From: Verrucomicrobiales bacterium
Lineage (GTDB): Bacteria; Verrucomicrobiota; Verrucomicrobiia; Limisphaerales; Palsa-1400
Direction of reading: 5' to 3'
Assembly: GCA_003138485.1 (NCBI GenBank)
Contig: PLGF01000070.1
Span: 1-45,377 of the forward strand
DNA length: 45,377 nucleotides
The translations under genes and the position numbers were made by a program. A model generated the notes under the pieces. It was not told the origin of the DNA. It searched no databases and was given only the letters and a program-made list of their open reading frames with translations. Position 1 is the first letter of the stretch; every line of letters starts with the position of its first letter. Below are positions 1 to 8,748 of the stretch, one piece after another.

Positions 1-551
1 CAGACCGGGTGATAGAACTGCGTGATGCCGATGGCGGCCATCTGTTTGCCAAGCGTATTGGCCACTTTATAGGCGAGATCAAGGTCTCCAATGGCGGTCA
101 TTCCCATGGGCGGAGGGAACTGTATGACGTGGCCGGAGGCGTAGTCGTTTTTGAAATCGCCTTCCATGTCGATGGTGACGTGCAGGGGGATTCCCGATGG
201 CCGTTGCATCGCGATCTGCTGCAGCTTGTTGAGGGCGGCGGTCAGCTCTTCAGGAGCCACGCTCACGCCGAAGCTGCGGTCGTCGAAGTAGGTGTGCGCG
301 ATATCGAAATAGTCCTTGGGCTTTTTGAAGTTCGGATCGACTTGCGAACGTCCCCAATAAAGGTTCTTGCAGGTTTCCAGCGCGTAGGGTTCCAGGCAAA
401 CGCCGCCGGCGTGAAGTTTGGTGATCTGTTCGATCCCCGAGGGGGTCAGATAAGCGCCGCGCCAGGTGAAGGTGAGAACCTGGCCGCATTTCTCCAGCAG
501 GGTCATTTTCGACAGTTTCGCTGAAACAAAATCGTCTCTCGTGTTCGACAT
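1..551 (-). CDS. Glycoside hydrolase family 3 protein, N-terminal part (cut by window edge)
   Basis: Read from an ATG at 549-551 to the left edge, the minus strand gives about 183 uninterrupted residues beginning MSNTRDDFVSAKLSKMTLLE. The features match the N-terminal TIM-barrel domain of GH3 enzymes (beta-N-acetylhexosaminidase/beta-glucosidase type): the MTLLEKCGQ opening, a HAGGV segment, the IDMEGDF strand that corresponds to the substrate-binding D-x-E-G-G region, a PPPMGMTAIGD loop, and an AAIGITQFYHPV segment like the family's A-x-G-I-x-x-x-x-x-P-V. GH3 enzymes cleave terminal beta-linked sugars; the exact substrate cannot be told from this part, and the catalytic Asp region lies outside the window. 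No signal peptide is seen at this start, so a cytoplasmic enzyme is likely. The family call is firm, the activity is inferred. Confidence 0.8.
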   Translation of the reverse strand, partial: MSNTRDDFVSAKLSKMTLLEKCGQVLTFTWRGAYLTPSGIEQITKLHAGGVCLEPYALETCKNLYWGRSQVDPNFKKPKDYFDIAHTYFDDRSFGVSVAPEELTAALNKLQQIAMQRPSGIPLHVTIDMEGDFKNDYASGHVIQFPPPMGMTAIGDLDLAYKVANTLGKQMAAIGITQFYHPV

Positions 552-706
552 AATGAATTATTTCAATAATTGTTTTTAAAATTTGCCCTGTTCGCGCCGA
601 TCACGGGCGACAGGTCCGACGCGGAGCTTGCGCAACGACATGGGCATTGACGACACCCGCGCCGCGAAAGCCTCCGATTCGGTTCTCATTTCCGCAACTC
701 TAGGGT

Positions 707-1392
707 TTGGAATGCCGGCGCGTCAAGCGACATTCTGAGCCAAAAGTGGCGCAGAGTGTAAGACAAAACTCTTCTTATTACAACCACCAGTATGAAGGGG
801 GCCGCAATGTCTCCCGCTACGTTCCTTCAGCACAGGTCAGCCAGATCAAGCAGGCCATCGAGGGCTATCATCGTTTCCAAGGGTTGGCCCAACAATACGC
901 GCAACTGGTGGTGGAAAAGACCCGCGCCGAACGAGAGGCAGGCTCAAGAAAAAGGACCTGCCCCCAAAACTCCTCCTGGCCCAAGACCAGGAAATCCAGC
1001 AGTTGATGACCCGCTGCCAAGCGGGGGAACCCAACGGGGTCGCCGTCCAGCAACTGGAAGTGCTGGTGCGCACCGCCATCTTCCAGCCGGCCAATGCGCT
1101 GGTGGGCTTCCTTTTGCAGCAAGCCGCCGACCGCATCGACGCCGCCTATCAGCCCAAGCCGGGCCAGAAACGCAACGGACGGCAACGCCTTCGGGTCGAT
1201 GGCATCTTCGGTTCCTTCCAACTGCATCGCGACTATTATTACCATAAAGGCAAAAAGCAGGGCGATTATCCAACCGATGCCGCGTTGGGCTTGGAGGGGG
1301 ACAAAACGCCGGCCCCGGCCCGCTTGGTGTGCCTGGAGGGAGCGGATGAATCCAATCATCAAAGGCGAAAAATCATTCGTAGTCAATGCTAA
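707..1392 (+). pseudogene. ISKra4-family transposase remnant (frameshifted, 3'-truncated)
   Basis: Two adjoining frames give the N-terminal part of an ISKra4-type transposase. The first (707-about 935) contains QIKQAIEGYHRFQGLAQQ; the second (about 935-1350) reads LLLAQDQEIQQLMTRCQ and then GSFQLHRDYYYHKGKKQGDY followed by PTDAALGLEGDKTPAPARL. The typical ISKra4 block of an aromatic-rich strand, a P-x-D-x-x-L-G-L segment and T-P-A-x-x-x-L-V-C-L-E-G-A-D-E is clearly present. A frameshift near 935 separates the halves, and homology stops before about 1390, so the catalytic domain is missing. The remnant ends at the uvrA stop codon (1389-1391). The stretch 552-706 before it is AT-rich near the GH3 start and holds no gene that I can see. 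No terminal repeats were identified. Confidence 0.75.
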
Positions 1393-4340
1393 TGATTCTC
1401 TTCCCCGTCGGGCGGGGCTGGGGGCGGCGGGACTGGTTCTGGAAAGAGGATGCGGCGAAGGTATTGGCCGGTGTAGCTTGCCGGAGCGCGGGCGATCTTT
1501 TCGGGCGGCCCCTCCGCCACAATCCGTCCGCCGGCGGCGCCGCCTTCCGGCCCAAGGTCAATCACCCAATCGGCCGTTTTTATCACGTCCAGGTTGTGCT
1601 CGATGATGAGGAGGGTGTTGCCAGCGTTGCGCAGTTTGAAGAGAACATCCAGCAGCTTGGCCACGTCGTGGAAATGCAGTCCGGTGGTCGGTTCGTCCAG
1701 TATGTAGAGCGTGTGCCCCGTGGCCTTGCGGCTCAACTCGGCGGCCAGCTTGATGCGCTGGGCCTCGCCCCCGCTGAGCGTCGTCCCCGATTGCCCCAGA
1801 CGCACGTAACCCAGCCCCACTTCCGCCAGAGTCAGGCACGGCTCGTAAATCTTGGGGATGGCCCGGAAAAAGGTGACCGCTTCATCGACCGTCATATCGA
1901 GGACGTCGGCGATGTTCATGCCCTTGAAATGAATTTCCAGCGTCTCCCGATTGTAGCGCCGTCCGTTGCACGCCTCGCATGTCACATAGATGGGCGGGAG
2001 AAAGTGCATCTCGATCTTGATCAGGCCGTCCCCCTGGCATTTTTCACAGCGGCCGCCCTTGACGTTGAAACTGAACCGCCCGGCCTCGTAGCCGCGGATT
2101 TTCGCCGTGGGCAATTTGGCGAACAGATCGCGGATTTGATTGAACATGCCGGTGTAAGTGGCCGGGTTGCTGCGCGGGGTGCGGCCGATGGGCGTCTGGT
2201 CGATCACAATGACTTTGTCCAGGCTTTCGAACCCGCAAAGCTCCCGGTGTTTGCCGGGTTGCTCCTTGGAGCCGTAGAATTTCCGGAACAAGGCGCGGCG
2301 CAAGATGTCGTCCACCAGCGTGCTTTTTCCCGATCCGCTCACGCCCGTCACCGCCGTCAGCGCGCCGAGCGGGATGCGGGCGTCGATGTTTTTCAGGTTG
2401 TTCTCCGACGCCCCCAACACTTCCAGCCAGCCCCGGTCCAGGGAGGGTTTGAGGCGCGACTTGGGCACCGGGATTTTCAATTCCCCCTTGAGATAGCGCC
2501 CGGTGAGGGATCGTGGCGCGGCTTCGATGTCCGCGACCGAGCCGGCGGCGACCAATTCCCCGCCGAGGACGCCCGCGCCGGGGCCAAGGTCGAGCACGTA
2601 ATCGGCCCGCCGGATGGTCTCCTCGTCGTGCTCGACCACCAGCACGGAATTGCCCAGGTCCCGCAGGCCCTCCAGGGATTGGAGCAGGCGGTCGTTGTCC
2701 CGCTGGTGCAGGCCGATGCTCGGCTCGTCAAGAATGTAGAGGACACCCACCAGGCCGGCCCCGATCTGCGTCGCCAGCCGGATGCGCTGCGCTTCCCCGC
2801 CGCTGAGAGTGCCGCTCTCGCGGTCCAGAGTCAGATAGCCCAGTCCGACGTTCTTGAGGAAACCGAGCCGCGCCCGGATTTCCTTGATCAGGTCCCCCGC
2901 GATCTTCCGCTGGAAATCAGTCAACATTAAATCGGCGAAAAAGGCGTCGGCCTCTTCTATCGAGAGAGCGCAAACGTCCATGATGGAGAGGCCCTCGATG
3001 GCGGAGGGCGGCCGGGGCGGCGCCGCGCCGAGTGTGACGGCGAGGATTTCTGGTTTGAGGCGGCGGCCCTGGCAGGCGTCGCAGGGCTGCGGGTTCATGA
3101 AAGCTTTCAGGCGGTTCTTGGTGAATTCGCTTTCCGTTTCGGCGTGGAGGCGTTCCAGGTTGGGAATGATCCCTTCGAATGGTTTGCGAACGCTGCTGAT
3201 CTTTCCGGCGCGCCAGAAGGTGAAGCTGATTTCGTCTTCGCCCGTGCCTAGAAGCAGTTTCTCTTTGAAGTCGGCGGGCAAATCCTTCCAGGGCGTTTCG
3301 ACGCTCTGCGCAAAATGCGCCGCCATCCCGCGCAGGAGCGCCTTGTAATAAACGATCATCCGCTTGGCCCCGCGGCGCCAGGGCAGGATTGCCCCTTTGT
3401 CCAGCGACTTTTCCGCGTCGGGCACGATGAGATGCTCGTCGAACACCAGCTTTTGACCCAGCCCGTGGCACACAGGACACGCGCCCAGGGGCGAGTTGAA
3501 GGAGAAATGCTTGGGCGTGGGCGGATCAAACGTCAGCCCTGTGGCCGGACTGTAATGACGGTTGGAATGGAGCGATTCGGACCACGGGGCGCCCGCCGCG
3601 CCCGCGCTCTCTGCGGGCTGGGAGAGCACCAACAGGCGTCCGTCCCCCCACTTCAAGGCGGTCTCCACCGAATCGCCCAGCCGGACGCGAATTTTGTCGT
3701 CAATCACAAGGCGATCTACGATGGCTTCGATGGTGTGGCGGACTTTGGGATCGAGCTTGACGCGGACGTTGCTGCTCAACTCGACCAGGGCGCCATCGAC
3801 GCGAGCGCGGACAAAGCCTTCGCGGGCCAGCCGCTCAATGACATCGCGGAACTCGCCCTTTTGGCGCACGACGACCGGCGCCAGGAGCATGACGCGGGTC
3901 TTGACAGGAAGGGCCAGGATGTCATCGACAATGTCGCTGGTGGTCTGGCGGGAAATGGGCTGGCCGCTGACCGGGCAATGGGGCTGGCCGACGTTGGCAA
4001 AGAGCAGGCGCAAGTAATCATAGACCTCTGTCGTCGTCGCGATGATCGAGCGCGGGTTGGCGCCGGCGCCCCTCTGCTCGATGGCGACGGCCGGGGAGAG
4101 GCCCTCGATAAAATCGACTTCCGGCTTCTCCATCTGATCGAGAAACTGGCGGGCGTAGGCCGAGAGCGACTCGACATATTTGCGCTGGCCTTCCGCGTAG
4201 ATCGTGTCGAACGCCAGGGACGACTTCCCCGACCCGCTCAACCCAGTGATGACGACCAATTTGTCGCGCGGGATGGAGAGGCTGAGGTTCTTCAGATTAT
4301 GCTGGCGCGCGCCGCCGATTTTGATGGAGTCCCGGGCCAT
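1389..4340 (-). CDS. uvrA: Excinuclease ABC subunit A
   Basis: UvrA is the damage-recognition ATPase of nucleotide excision repair, working with UvrB and UvrC in the cytoplasm. The 983-residue product carries two ABC ATPase modules: Walker A GLSGSGKSS at 33-41 with signature LSGGEAQRIRLA and Walker B LYILDEPSIGLH, then a second set GVSGSGKST, LSGGEAQRIKLA and LYILDEPTTGLH. The C-terminal zinc module CEKCQGDG...CEACNGRR and the CDACQGRRLKPE segment are intact. The first zinc module is odd: CPVC at 288-291 is present, but the usual preceding Cys-x-x-Cys is replaced by YSPATG at 263-268. The start MARDSIKIGGARQHNLKNL fits the family. The C-terminus ends in a Pro-rich tail. The gene stands alone between an IS remnant and the peptidase gene. 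Confidence 0.97.
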   Translation of the reverse strand: MARDSIKIGGARQHNLKNLSLSIPRDKLVVITGLSGSGKSSLAFDTIYAEGQRKYVESLSAYARQFLDQMEKPEVDFIEGLSPAVAIEQRGAGANPRSIIATTTEVYDYLRLLFANVGQPHCPVSGQPISRQTTSDIVDDILALPVKTRVMLLAPVVVRQKGEFRDVIERLAREGFVRARVDGALVELSSNVRVKLDPKVRHTIEAIVDRLVIDDKIRVRLGDSVETALKWGDGRLLVLSQPAESAGAAGAPWSESLHSNRHYSPATGLTFDPPTPKHFSFNSPLGACPVCHGLGQKLVFDEHLIVPDAEKSLDKGAILPWRRGAKRMIVYYKALLRGMAAHFAQSVETPWKDLPADFKEKLLLGTGEDEISFTFWRAGKISSVRKPFEGIIPNLERLHAETESEFTKNRLKAFMNPQPCDACQGRRLKPEILAVTLGAAPPRPPSAIEGLSIMDVCALSIEEADAFFADLMLTDFQRKIAGDLIKEIRARLGFLKNVGLGYLTLDRESGTLSGGEAQRIRLATQIGAGLVGVLYILDEPSIGLHQRDNDRLLQSLEGLRDLGNSVLVVEHDEETIRRADYVLDLGPGAGVLGGELVAAGSVADIEAAPRSLTGRYLKGELKIPVPKSRLKPSLDRGWLEVLGASENNLKNIDARIPLGALTAVTGVSGSGKSTLVDDILRRALFRKFYGSKEQPGKHRELCGFESLDKVIVIDQTPIGRTPRSNPATYTGMFNQIRDLFAKLPTAKIRGYEAGRFSFNVKGGRCEKCQGDGLIKIEMHFLPPIYVTCEACNGRRYNRETLEIHFKGMNIADVLDMTVDEAVTFFRAIPKIYEPCLTLAEVGLGYVRLGQSGTTLSGGEAQRIKLAAELSRKATGHTLYILDEPTTGLHFHDVAKLLDVLFKLRNAGNTLLIIEHNLDVIKTADWVIDLGPEGGAAGGRIVAEGPPEKIARAPASYTGQYLRRILFPEPVPPPPAPPDGEENH

Positions 4341-4415
4341 GTGTATGAATTTTGCAACCAGTGCATCCCGCCATGTTTAACCCGGCGCCGCGAAAAAGGA
4401 AAGACCAACCGCAAC

Positions 4416-7400
4416 TCAATTACACGCCACCTGGTAAAAACGCTCCGATACGGCTGTGTCGTCTTGCAACACGATCACTCCCCCTGTGCCCGTCATGCCT
4501 GACTTCGGCAACGTCGTCCAACTGGGTTCCGAAAGGTCATCCTTATATTGGAGCATGTAATTCAGGCCCGCCACGCTTTGCAGCGAAATGGAAATCCTGC
4601 CGCCAGACACTACAATGCTGGATGCGTCCACCGATGGGGCGACCAACACCCTGACCACGGTGACCAGATCGGCCAGATTATTGGCCGGATTGAGGTCCGC
4701 CGTGATCGACGCCGCGCTGACTACGTTCGTGACGAAGCCGGATTCACCCGGAAGCACATTCACCGAAAAGGCTTCGGCCGCGCCGGCCGCAAGCGTGCCG
4801 GCGGTGCAAATGACATTGCCATTGCTGAAAACGCAGCCCGGAGAGGCAGAAATGAACGTCGCCCCGGCGGGGAGCGCGTCCGTCACCACCACGTCCGCCG
4901 CCAGATCGGGGCCGGCATTGCTCACCGTCAGGGTGTAGGTTCCGGCTTGGCCGAGGACGAACGGCGACGGCGCCGCGGTTTCAGAGACCAATACGTCGGC
5001 GTTGTCATCGCAACAGGCATAGATCCAATCGTGAAGGAAAATGGTGTCCACGTACCAGCCAATCCCACCGTCCAGGTTGACATTGTCCGTCGCGCATCCC
5101 CAGCGCAATTGGATGCTCCGGCCGGCCGCCGCCGCGGGAAGATTGACCGTCGTGGTGATCCATCCGCCCGAGCTGCCGCCCCAGGCCAACCGGCCGCCCA
5201 GCGGGTTCCCCGATTGGCCGTAAAGGGCGCCATTGTAACCGCCCGTGACAAAACTGCCTCCGGCGGAAAGTATATCCGCAAAACCGCCGGCTCCTAGTGC
5301 TATTTCCAGTACGCCACCGTCGTAGTAGGTCGTGGTAGTCCCATGACGGCGCGAGACATTCGTCACCGCCTCGAGATTATAATTCTGGCGGAAAGTCACT
5401 TGCGCGTTCGTCGCCAGAACCGTCATGGCCGGCGAGGTCAGGTAAGCCAATCCGATGTTGGGGACATCGGTCGCGAAGACCGAGTTCGGAGGCGTATCGG
5501 CGGCGGAAGACGTGGTGACCCAATTGACCTGGCTGCCCGTCACGACGTTGCTCCAGCCAGCCGGCAACGCGGGCGGGGTGACGCTGTCAAAGTTCTGGGA
5601 AAAAGTCGTCGCTGGCGTTAGGACGCCAAGGGTGAAGTTGAGGGACACGGTCCCCAAATTGGCTGTCCCATCCTGAAGCTGCCAGAAAGCGGAGATGGGT
5701 TGCCCACAGGTTCCTTCGGCGGTGAAAGTGAATGTCTGGCTCACCGCCGGCCCCGGGCCCGCGGCGACGACGCCATAATACTGCGGGCTGCCGGGATCAA
5801 GCACCGAGGCGCTGGGCAGCATCGTGGCGACGAGATTGGTGGTGCTCGCTCCCGAAACATCCAACAGCGACAAGCTGACCGTAACCGTCTCGCCGGGATC
5901 AATCGCCCCGTTGGTGGGCAGACAGCTTTCAGAAACAAGTGTTGCCGAGGCGTTCAGAATCGGCTTCGGACTCAGGGGCGCCAGGAGGTTGATGAGGTTG
6001 GTGCCCGTGGGCGTCCCCCACCCCGTGCAGAGGTCGTAGCCCGGAACGGCAAAGAATTCGCTCTGGGTAGTAGCATTGGTGTTATTGCCGGAGGTAACAT
6101 CATGGAAGGCCGCGCCGTAATTGGAGCCTAAACCAATCGAGTAAATGGCCGGGTTGACAAATCCAACGGGTGCCAGCTCGTTGTTGGTTCGTTGCTGGTT
6201 CACCAGCGCCGTGAACCCAGCCCATAGCGGCGCCGCGCAACTGGTCCCGCCATAATCGCCCGTCTGGTTGCCGCCGTATATCACCCAGATGTTGTCTCCC
6301 ACCATCGCCACATCGGGCAGATTCCGGTAGATTTTGGAACCTTGATTGTTGGTCATGTTAACGGGCGCCTGCCAGCTCGGTATCAAAACCGTCGTGCTGC
6401 TGCCGCCGCTGCTGGCCAGGTCCCCCTGCCCCGTTGTAAACCAATTCCACACCGTTTCCGACTCCCACGTCCCAAGCGCTCCGCTCGTGCTCAACGTTGT
6501 CGCCCCCACCACCGTGATATTCGGGTCGTCCGCCGGCGGGCTGACCGCCCCGGTGTAAGCTCCGCTGTCGCCCGAAGCCAAATAGAACGATTGTTTTTGC
6601 GCCTGGAACTGCTGGAAAATTTGATCAATGTTCGAATCGATGTTGAACCCCCAGGAACAACTCAATTGTTTGGCCAGGTTATCGGTCGCCATCCGGTTCA
6701 AGATGTTATACGGGTCCGTTAAATTATTGAGGCCATCTCCTTCATACACTATCACGCTGGCCAGACCCGGCGCCATCGACACGGCCATTTCTATGTCCAG
6801 CGACACCTCATCCGCGGCGGAACCCGCCGCTCCGGTGGCGGTGTCGATCAGCACATTGACCAGCGGCACGTTGGGCAGGTGGGCCTGCGCTTCGTAGTTG
6901 GTAATATCCCCGTAGTCGTAGCCGTCTCCTTCATAGAGGCCCACCGATTGCCCCGCGCCGGTCAGCCAGGCGCCGGGGACATAAGCATCCCTGAAATCGT
7001 AGCCCATATACGTTTCATCCGGCCCCGACCCCAATTGGGGCTTCTGGGATTTGCCCCCATTGGCCCTGACAAGCAGCTTATGGGGAATAATGTAATTATC
7101 CAAACCGCCGATGTGCAGCACAGGAACCGCCAGGTCCGGCGACGGTTCCACGTCCGGCGCAAAAAATAAGCGCCCCTCCACCGGATGCTCATAGACGCGC
7201 AAATGCAGATGCAGCGCCTCCTGGATGTCCGCCACCGTCCCGTTCACATCCAGCAGCGTCCGATTGGGATGCGTGCCGGTGACGCGCAACCCGTGCGACA
7301 GCGCGAAATCCTTCACACCTTGATAATCCTCCGCGGTTGGCCCGAAACGTTCGGTAAACTGCTCCGGCGTCAGGCACTGATGGAAATTTGGGCTGGCGGG

Positions 7401-7667
7401 ATTGTAAAGATCGTTGAGCAAATTGGTCAGAGCCGGCTTGTTGCGCAACGGCAGGCCGATGACCAGATTCATCCGATTCGTCTCCGGCAGCGCGCCGACG
7501 GCCTGGAGATTGGCCGCGGCTGCCGGGACGTGGCCGAAAAGCAATTGTCTTTGCGCCAAAGCGGCGGGAACGCCGGCAATCAAGGCCGCGCAGATCGCAG
7601 CCACAACTCCGGCCAATCTCATCCCGCCCCGCGACGCCATTCCACACCGCATTTGGTTAGGGCACAT
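4416..7667 (-). CDS. Secreted S53 (sedolisin/kumamolisin) peptidase with large C-terminal extension
   Basis: A signal peptide (MRLAGVVAAICAALIAGVPA...) leads into a pro-kumamolisin activation domain with LTPEQFTERFGPTAEDYQ and THPNRTLLDVNGTVADIQ. The S53 catalytic domain follows, with the Glu/Asp helix EVSLDIEMAVSMAPG and the serine motif GGTSCAAPLWAGF. Sedolisins are acid-active serine-carboxyl peptidases that cleave off their own prodomain. About 500 further residues hold a beta-rich region, a MAM/lectin-like segment (QNFDSVTPPALPAGW ... GGIGWYVDTIFLHDW), a DUF11 repeat (YTLTVSNAGPDLAADVVVTD), and a final domain ending ERFYQVACN, which resembles C-terminal domains common in Verrucomicrobiota exported proteins. 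The open frame starts at 7727, but 7667 (or ATGs at 7640/7622) gives a better signal peptide; the start is uncertain. Substrate unknown, probably extracellular protein. Confidence 0.9.
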   Translation of the reverse strand: MCPNQMRCGMASRGGMRLAGVVAAICAALIAGVPAALAQRQLLFGHVPAAAANLQAVGALPETNRMNLVIGLPLRNKPALTNLLNDLYNPASPNFHQCLTPEQFTERFGPTAEDYQGVKDFALSHGLRVTGTHPNRTLLDVNGTVADIQEALHLHLRVYEHPVEGRLFFAPDVEPSPDLAVPVLHIGGLDNYIIPHKLLVRANGGKSQKPQLGSGPDETYMGYDFRDAYVPGAWLTGAGQSVGLYEGDGYDYGDITNYEAQAHLPNVPLVNVLIDTATGAAGSAADEVSLDIEMAVSMAPGLASVIVYEGDGLNNLTDPYNILNRMATDNLAKQLSCSWGFNIDSNIDQIFQQFQAQKQSFYLASGDSGAYTGAVSPPADDPNITVVGATTLSTSGALGTWESETVWNWFTTGQGDLASSGGSSTTVLIPSWQAPVNMTNNQGSKIYRNLPDVAMVGDNIWVIYGGNQTGDYGGTSCAAPLWAGFTALVNQQRTNNELAPVGFVNPAIYSIGLGSNYGAAFHDVTSGNNTNATTQSEFFAVPGYDLCTGWGTPTGTNLINLLAPLSPKPILNASATLVSESCLPTNGAIDPGETVTVSLSLLDVSGASTTNLVATMLPSASVLDPGSPQYYGVVAAGPGPAVSQTFTFTAEGTCGQPISAFWQLQDGTANLGTVSLNFTLGVLTPATTFSQNFDSVTPPALPAGWSNVVTGSQVNWVTTSSAADTPPNSVFATDVPNIGLAYLTSPAMTVLATNAQVTFRQNYNLEAVTNVSRRHGTTTTYYDGGVLEIALGAGGFADILSAGGSFVTGGYNGALYGQSGNPLGGRLAWGGSSGGWITTTVNLPAAAAGRSIQLRWGCATDNVNLDGGIGWYVDTIFLHDWIYACCDDNADVLVSETAAPSPFVLGQAGTYTLTVSNAGPDLAADVVVTDALPAGATFISASPGCVFSNGNVICTAGTLAAGAAEAFSVNVLPGESGFVTNVVSAASITADLNPANNLADLVTVVRVLVAPSVDASSIVVSGGRISISLQSVAGLNYMLQYKDDLSEPSWTTLPKSGMTGTGGVIVLQDDTAVSERFYQVACN

Positions 7668-7771
7668 GGTATTTTGAACCGGCCTGCCGCAACACAACGA
7701 GAAATCAGCGGCAAGCCCGACTCGCACTCCACCCCAAACCTACCTTCTTGCGGAAAACTTTCAAGCCCTTT

Positions 7772-7814
7772 AAGCCGTCAAACGGGGGTTCAAATCCTGT
7801 CGCTGCGACGGCTT
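7772..7814 (+). repeat. Hairpin enclosing a tRNA 3'-end-like fragment
   Basis: AAGCCGTC (7772-7779) and GACGGCTT (7807-7814) form a perfect 8-bp stem followed by further Ts on the plus strand. The loop contains GGTTCAAATCCTGTCGCT, which is identical to 18 bases of the T-arm/acceptor part of the tRNA-Pro at 27736-27812, and the next six bases differ at only one position. No 5' half of a tRNA precedes it. It may be a remnant of a tRNA attachment site, a decayed tRNA, or a terminator-like hairpin upstream of the OmpA-family gene. Confidence 0.45.
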
Positions 7815-7869
7815 TTTGTCGATTTTATGCGCTTGGATGACCGTGGCTGGCCTGATAAGATCGGCGCAG

Positions 7870-8709
7870 ATGAGTGAAGGCGAAAACCCCTTTTCTGATG
7901 AACTGAACAAGGCAAAACGCGGCGATGACAACTCCAAGACGGGCTGGATCGCCGCCGGCGTCCTGGCCGCGCTTTTGATTGGAGTTTCCCTGTTCCTGGC
8001 CTCGACCTTGGCCAAGGCCCGCAGGCTTGAAACGCTCGGCCCCAAACTGAATGATGCCAACGCCAGCCTCACCAACGCCCTGGCCGAGATTCAGCAGGAC
8101 AAAGGCCGGATTGCCGCTCTCCAGAAACAAGTGGCTGATTTGGAGAAGGAAAGGGATGCGGCAGGCCAGAAGGCCAAAGGGCTGGAAGATGAAATGCGCT
8201 CGGCTCTCGAATCCAAGGATGTCACCATTTCCAGCCTTCAAGGCAAGCTCACGGTGAACATCCTTGACCGCGTGATGTTTGATTCGGGAGAAGCGATTTT
8301 GAAACCGGATGGGGAAGCGGTCATGCGCAAAATTGCGGGCATCCTGGCGGGACATCCCGAACTGAAGATTCAGGTCATCGGCCACACGGACGACGTGCCG
8401 ATCCACACCCGGTTTCCCAGCAACTGGGAATTGTCCACCGCCCGCGCCCTGGCCGCCGTGCATTTTCTCACCGAAAGGGCCGGCGTGGACCCGCGCCGTG
8501 TCGGAGCCGCCGGCTACGGCGAGTATCGTCCCATCGCCGAGAACTCGACCGCCGAAGGCCGCGCGCGGAACCGCCGCATTGCCATCGCCATTCTGCCGGA
8601 TGAACTGGCGGCCGCCGACGCGACGCCGGTGGTCAGATCCGACGCTTCAACTAATTCCCAGCCCAAGGTCCAGCCGACGCCGGAGGCGGTCGAACCCGCG
8701 GCGAAATAG
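7870..8709 (+). CDS. OmpA/MotB-like peptidoglycan-associated protein
   Basis: From ATG 7870 (MSEGENPFSDELN) the product has 279 residues. It has a short charged N-terminus, one membrane helix (WIAAGVLAALLIGVSLFLA), a coiled coil of about 80 residues, an OmpA C-terminal domain, and a Pro/Ala-rich tail. The OmpA domain shows the initial VMFDSGEAILKPDGE, the core GHTDDVPIHTRFPSNWELS with peptidoglycan-contacting Asp, and the ARNRRIAIAIL end. The P-S-N-W-E-L-S variant is typical of MotB-like and inner-membrane-anchored OmpA proteins. It probably tethers the envelope to peptidoglycan. In-frame starts TTG 7816 and ATG 7837 are possible but would add residues without homology. It is divergent from the S53 peptidase and stands alone. 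There is no evidence of a flagellar locus nearby. Confidence 0.88.
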   Translation: MSEGENPFSDELNKAKRGDDNSKTGWIAAGVLAALLIGVSLFLASTLAKARRLETLGPKLNDANASLTNALAEIQQDKGRIAALQKQVADLEKERDAAGQKAKGLEDEMRSALESKDVTISSLQGKLTVNILDRVMFDSGEAILKPDGEAVMRKIAGILAGHPELKIQVIGHTDDVPIHTRFPSNWELSTARALAAVHFLTERAGVDPRRVGAAGYGEYRPIAENSTAEGRARNRRIAIAILPDELAAADATPVVRSDASTNSQPKVQPTPEAVEPAAK

Positions 8710-8748
8710 CCCCCGTCCATGAGCACGCTGGCGATCAATGCCTAACTG

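Noticed and set aside
1386-2930. Long open frame on the plus strand opposite uvrA
   Set aside because: It is antisense to a full-length, well-conserved uvrA and shows only the low-complexity composition expected of a shadow frame in GC-rich DNA.
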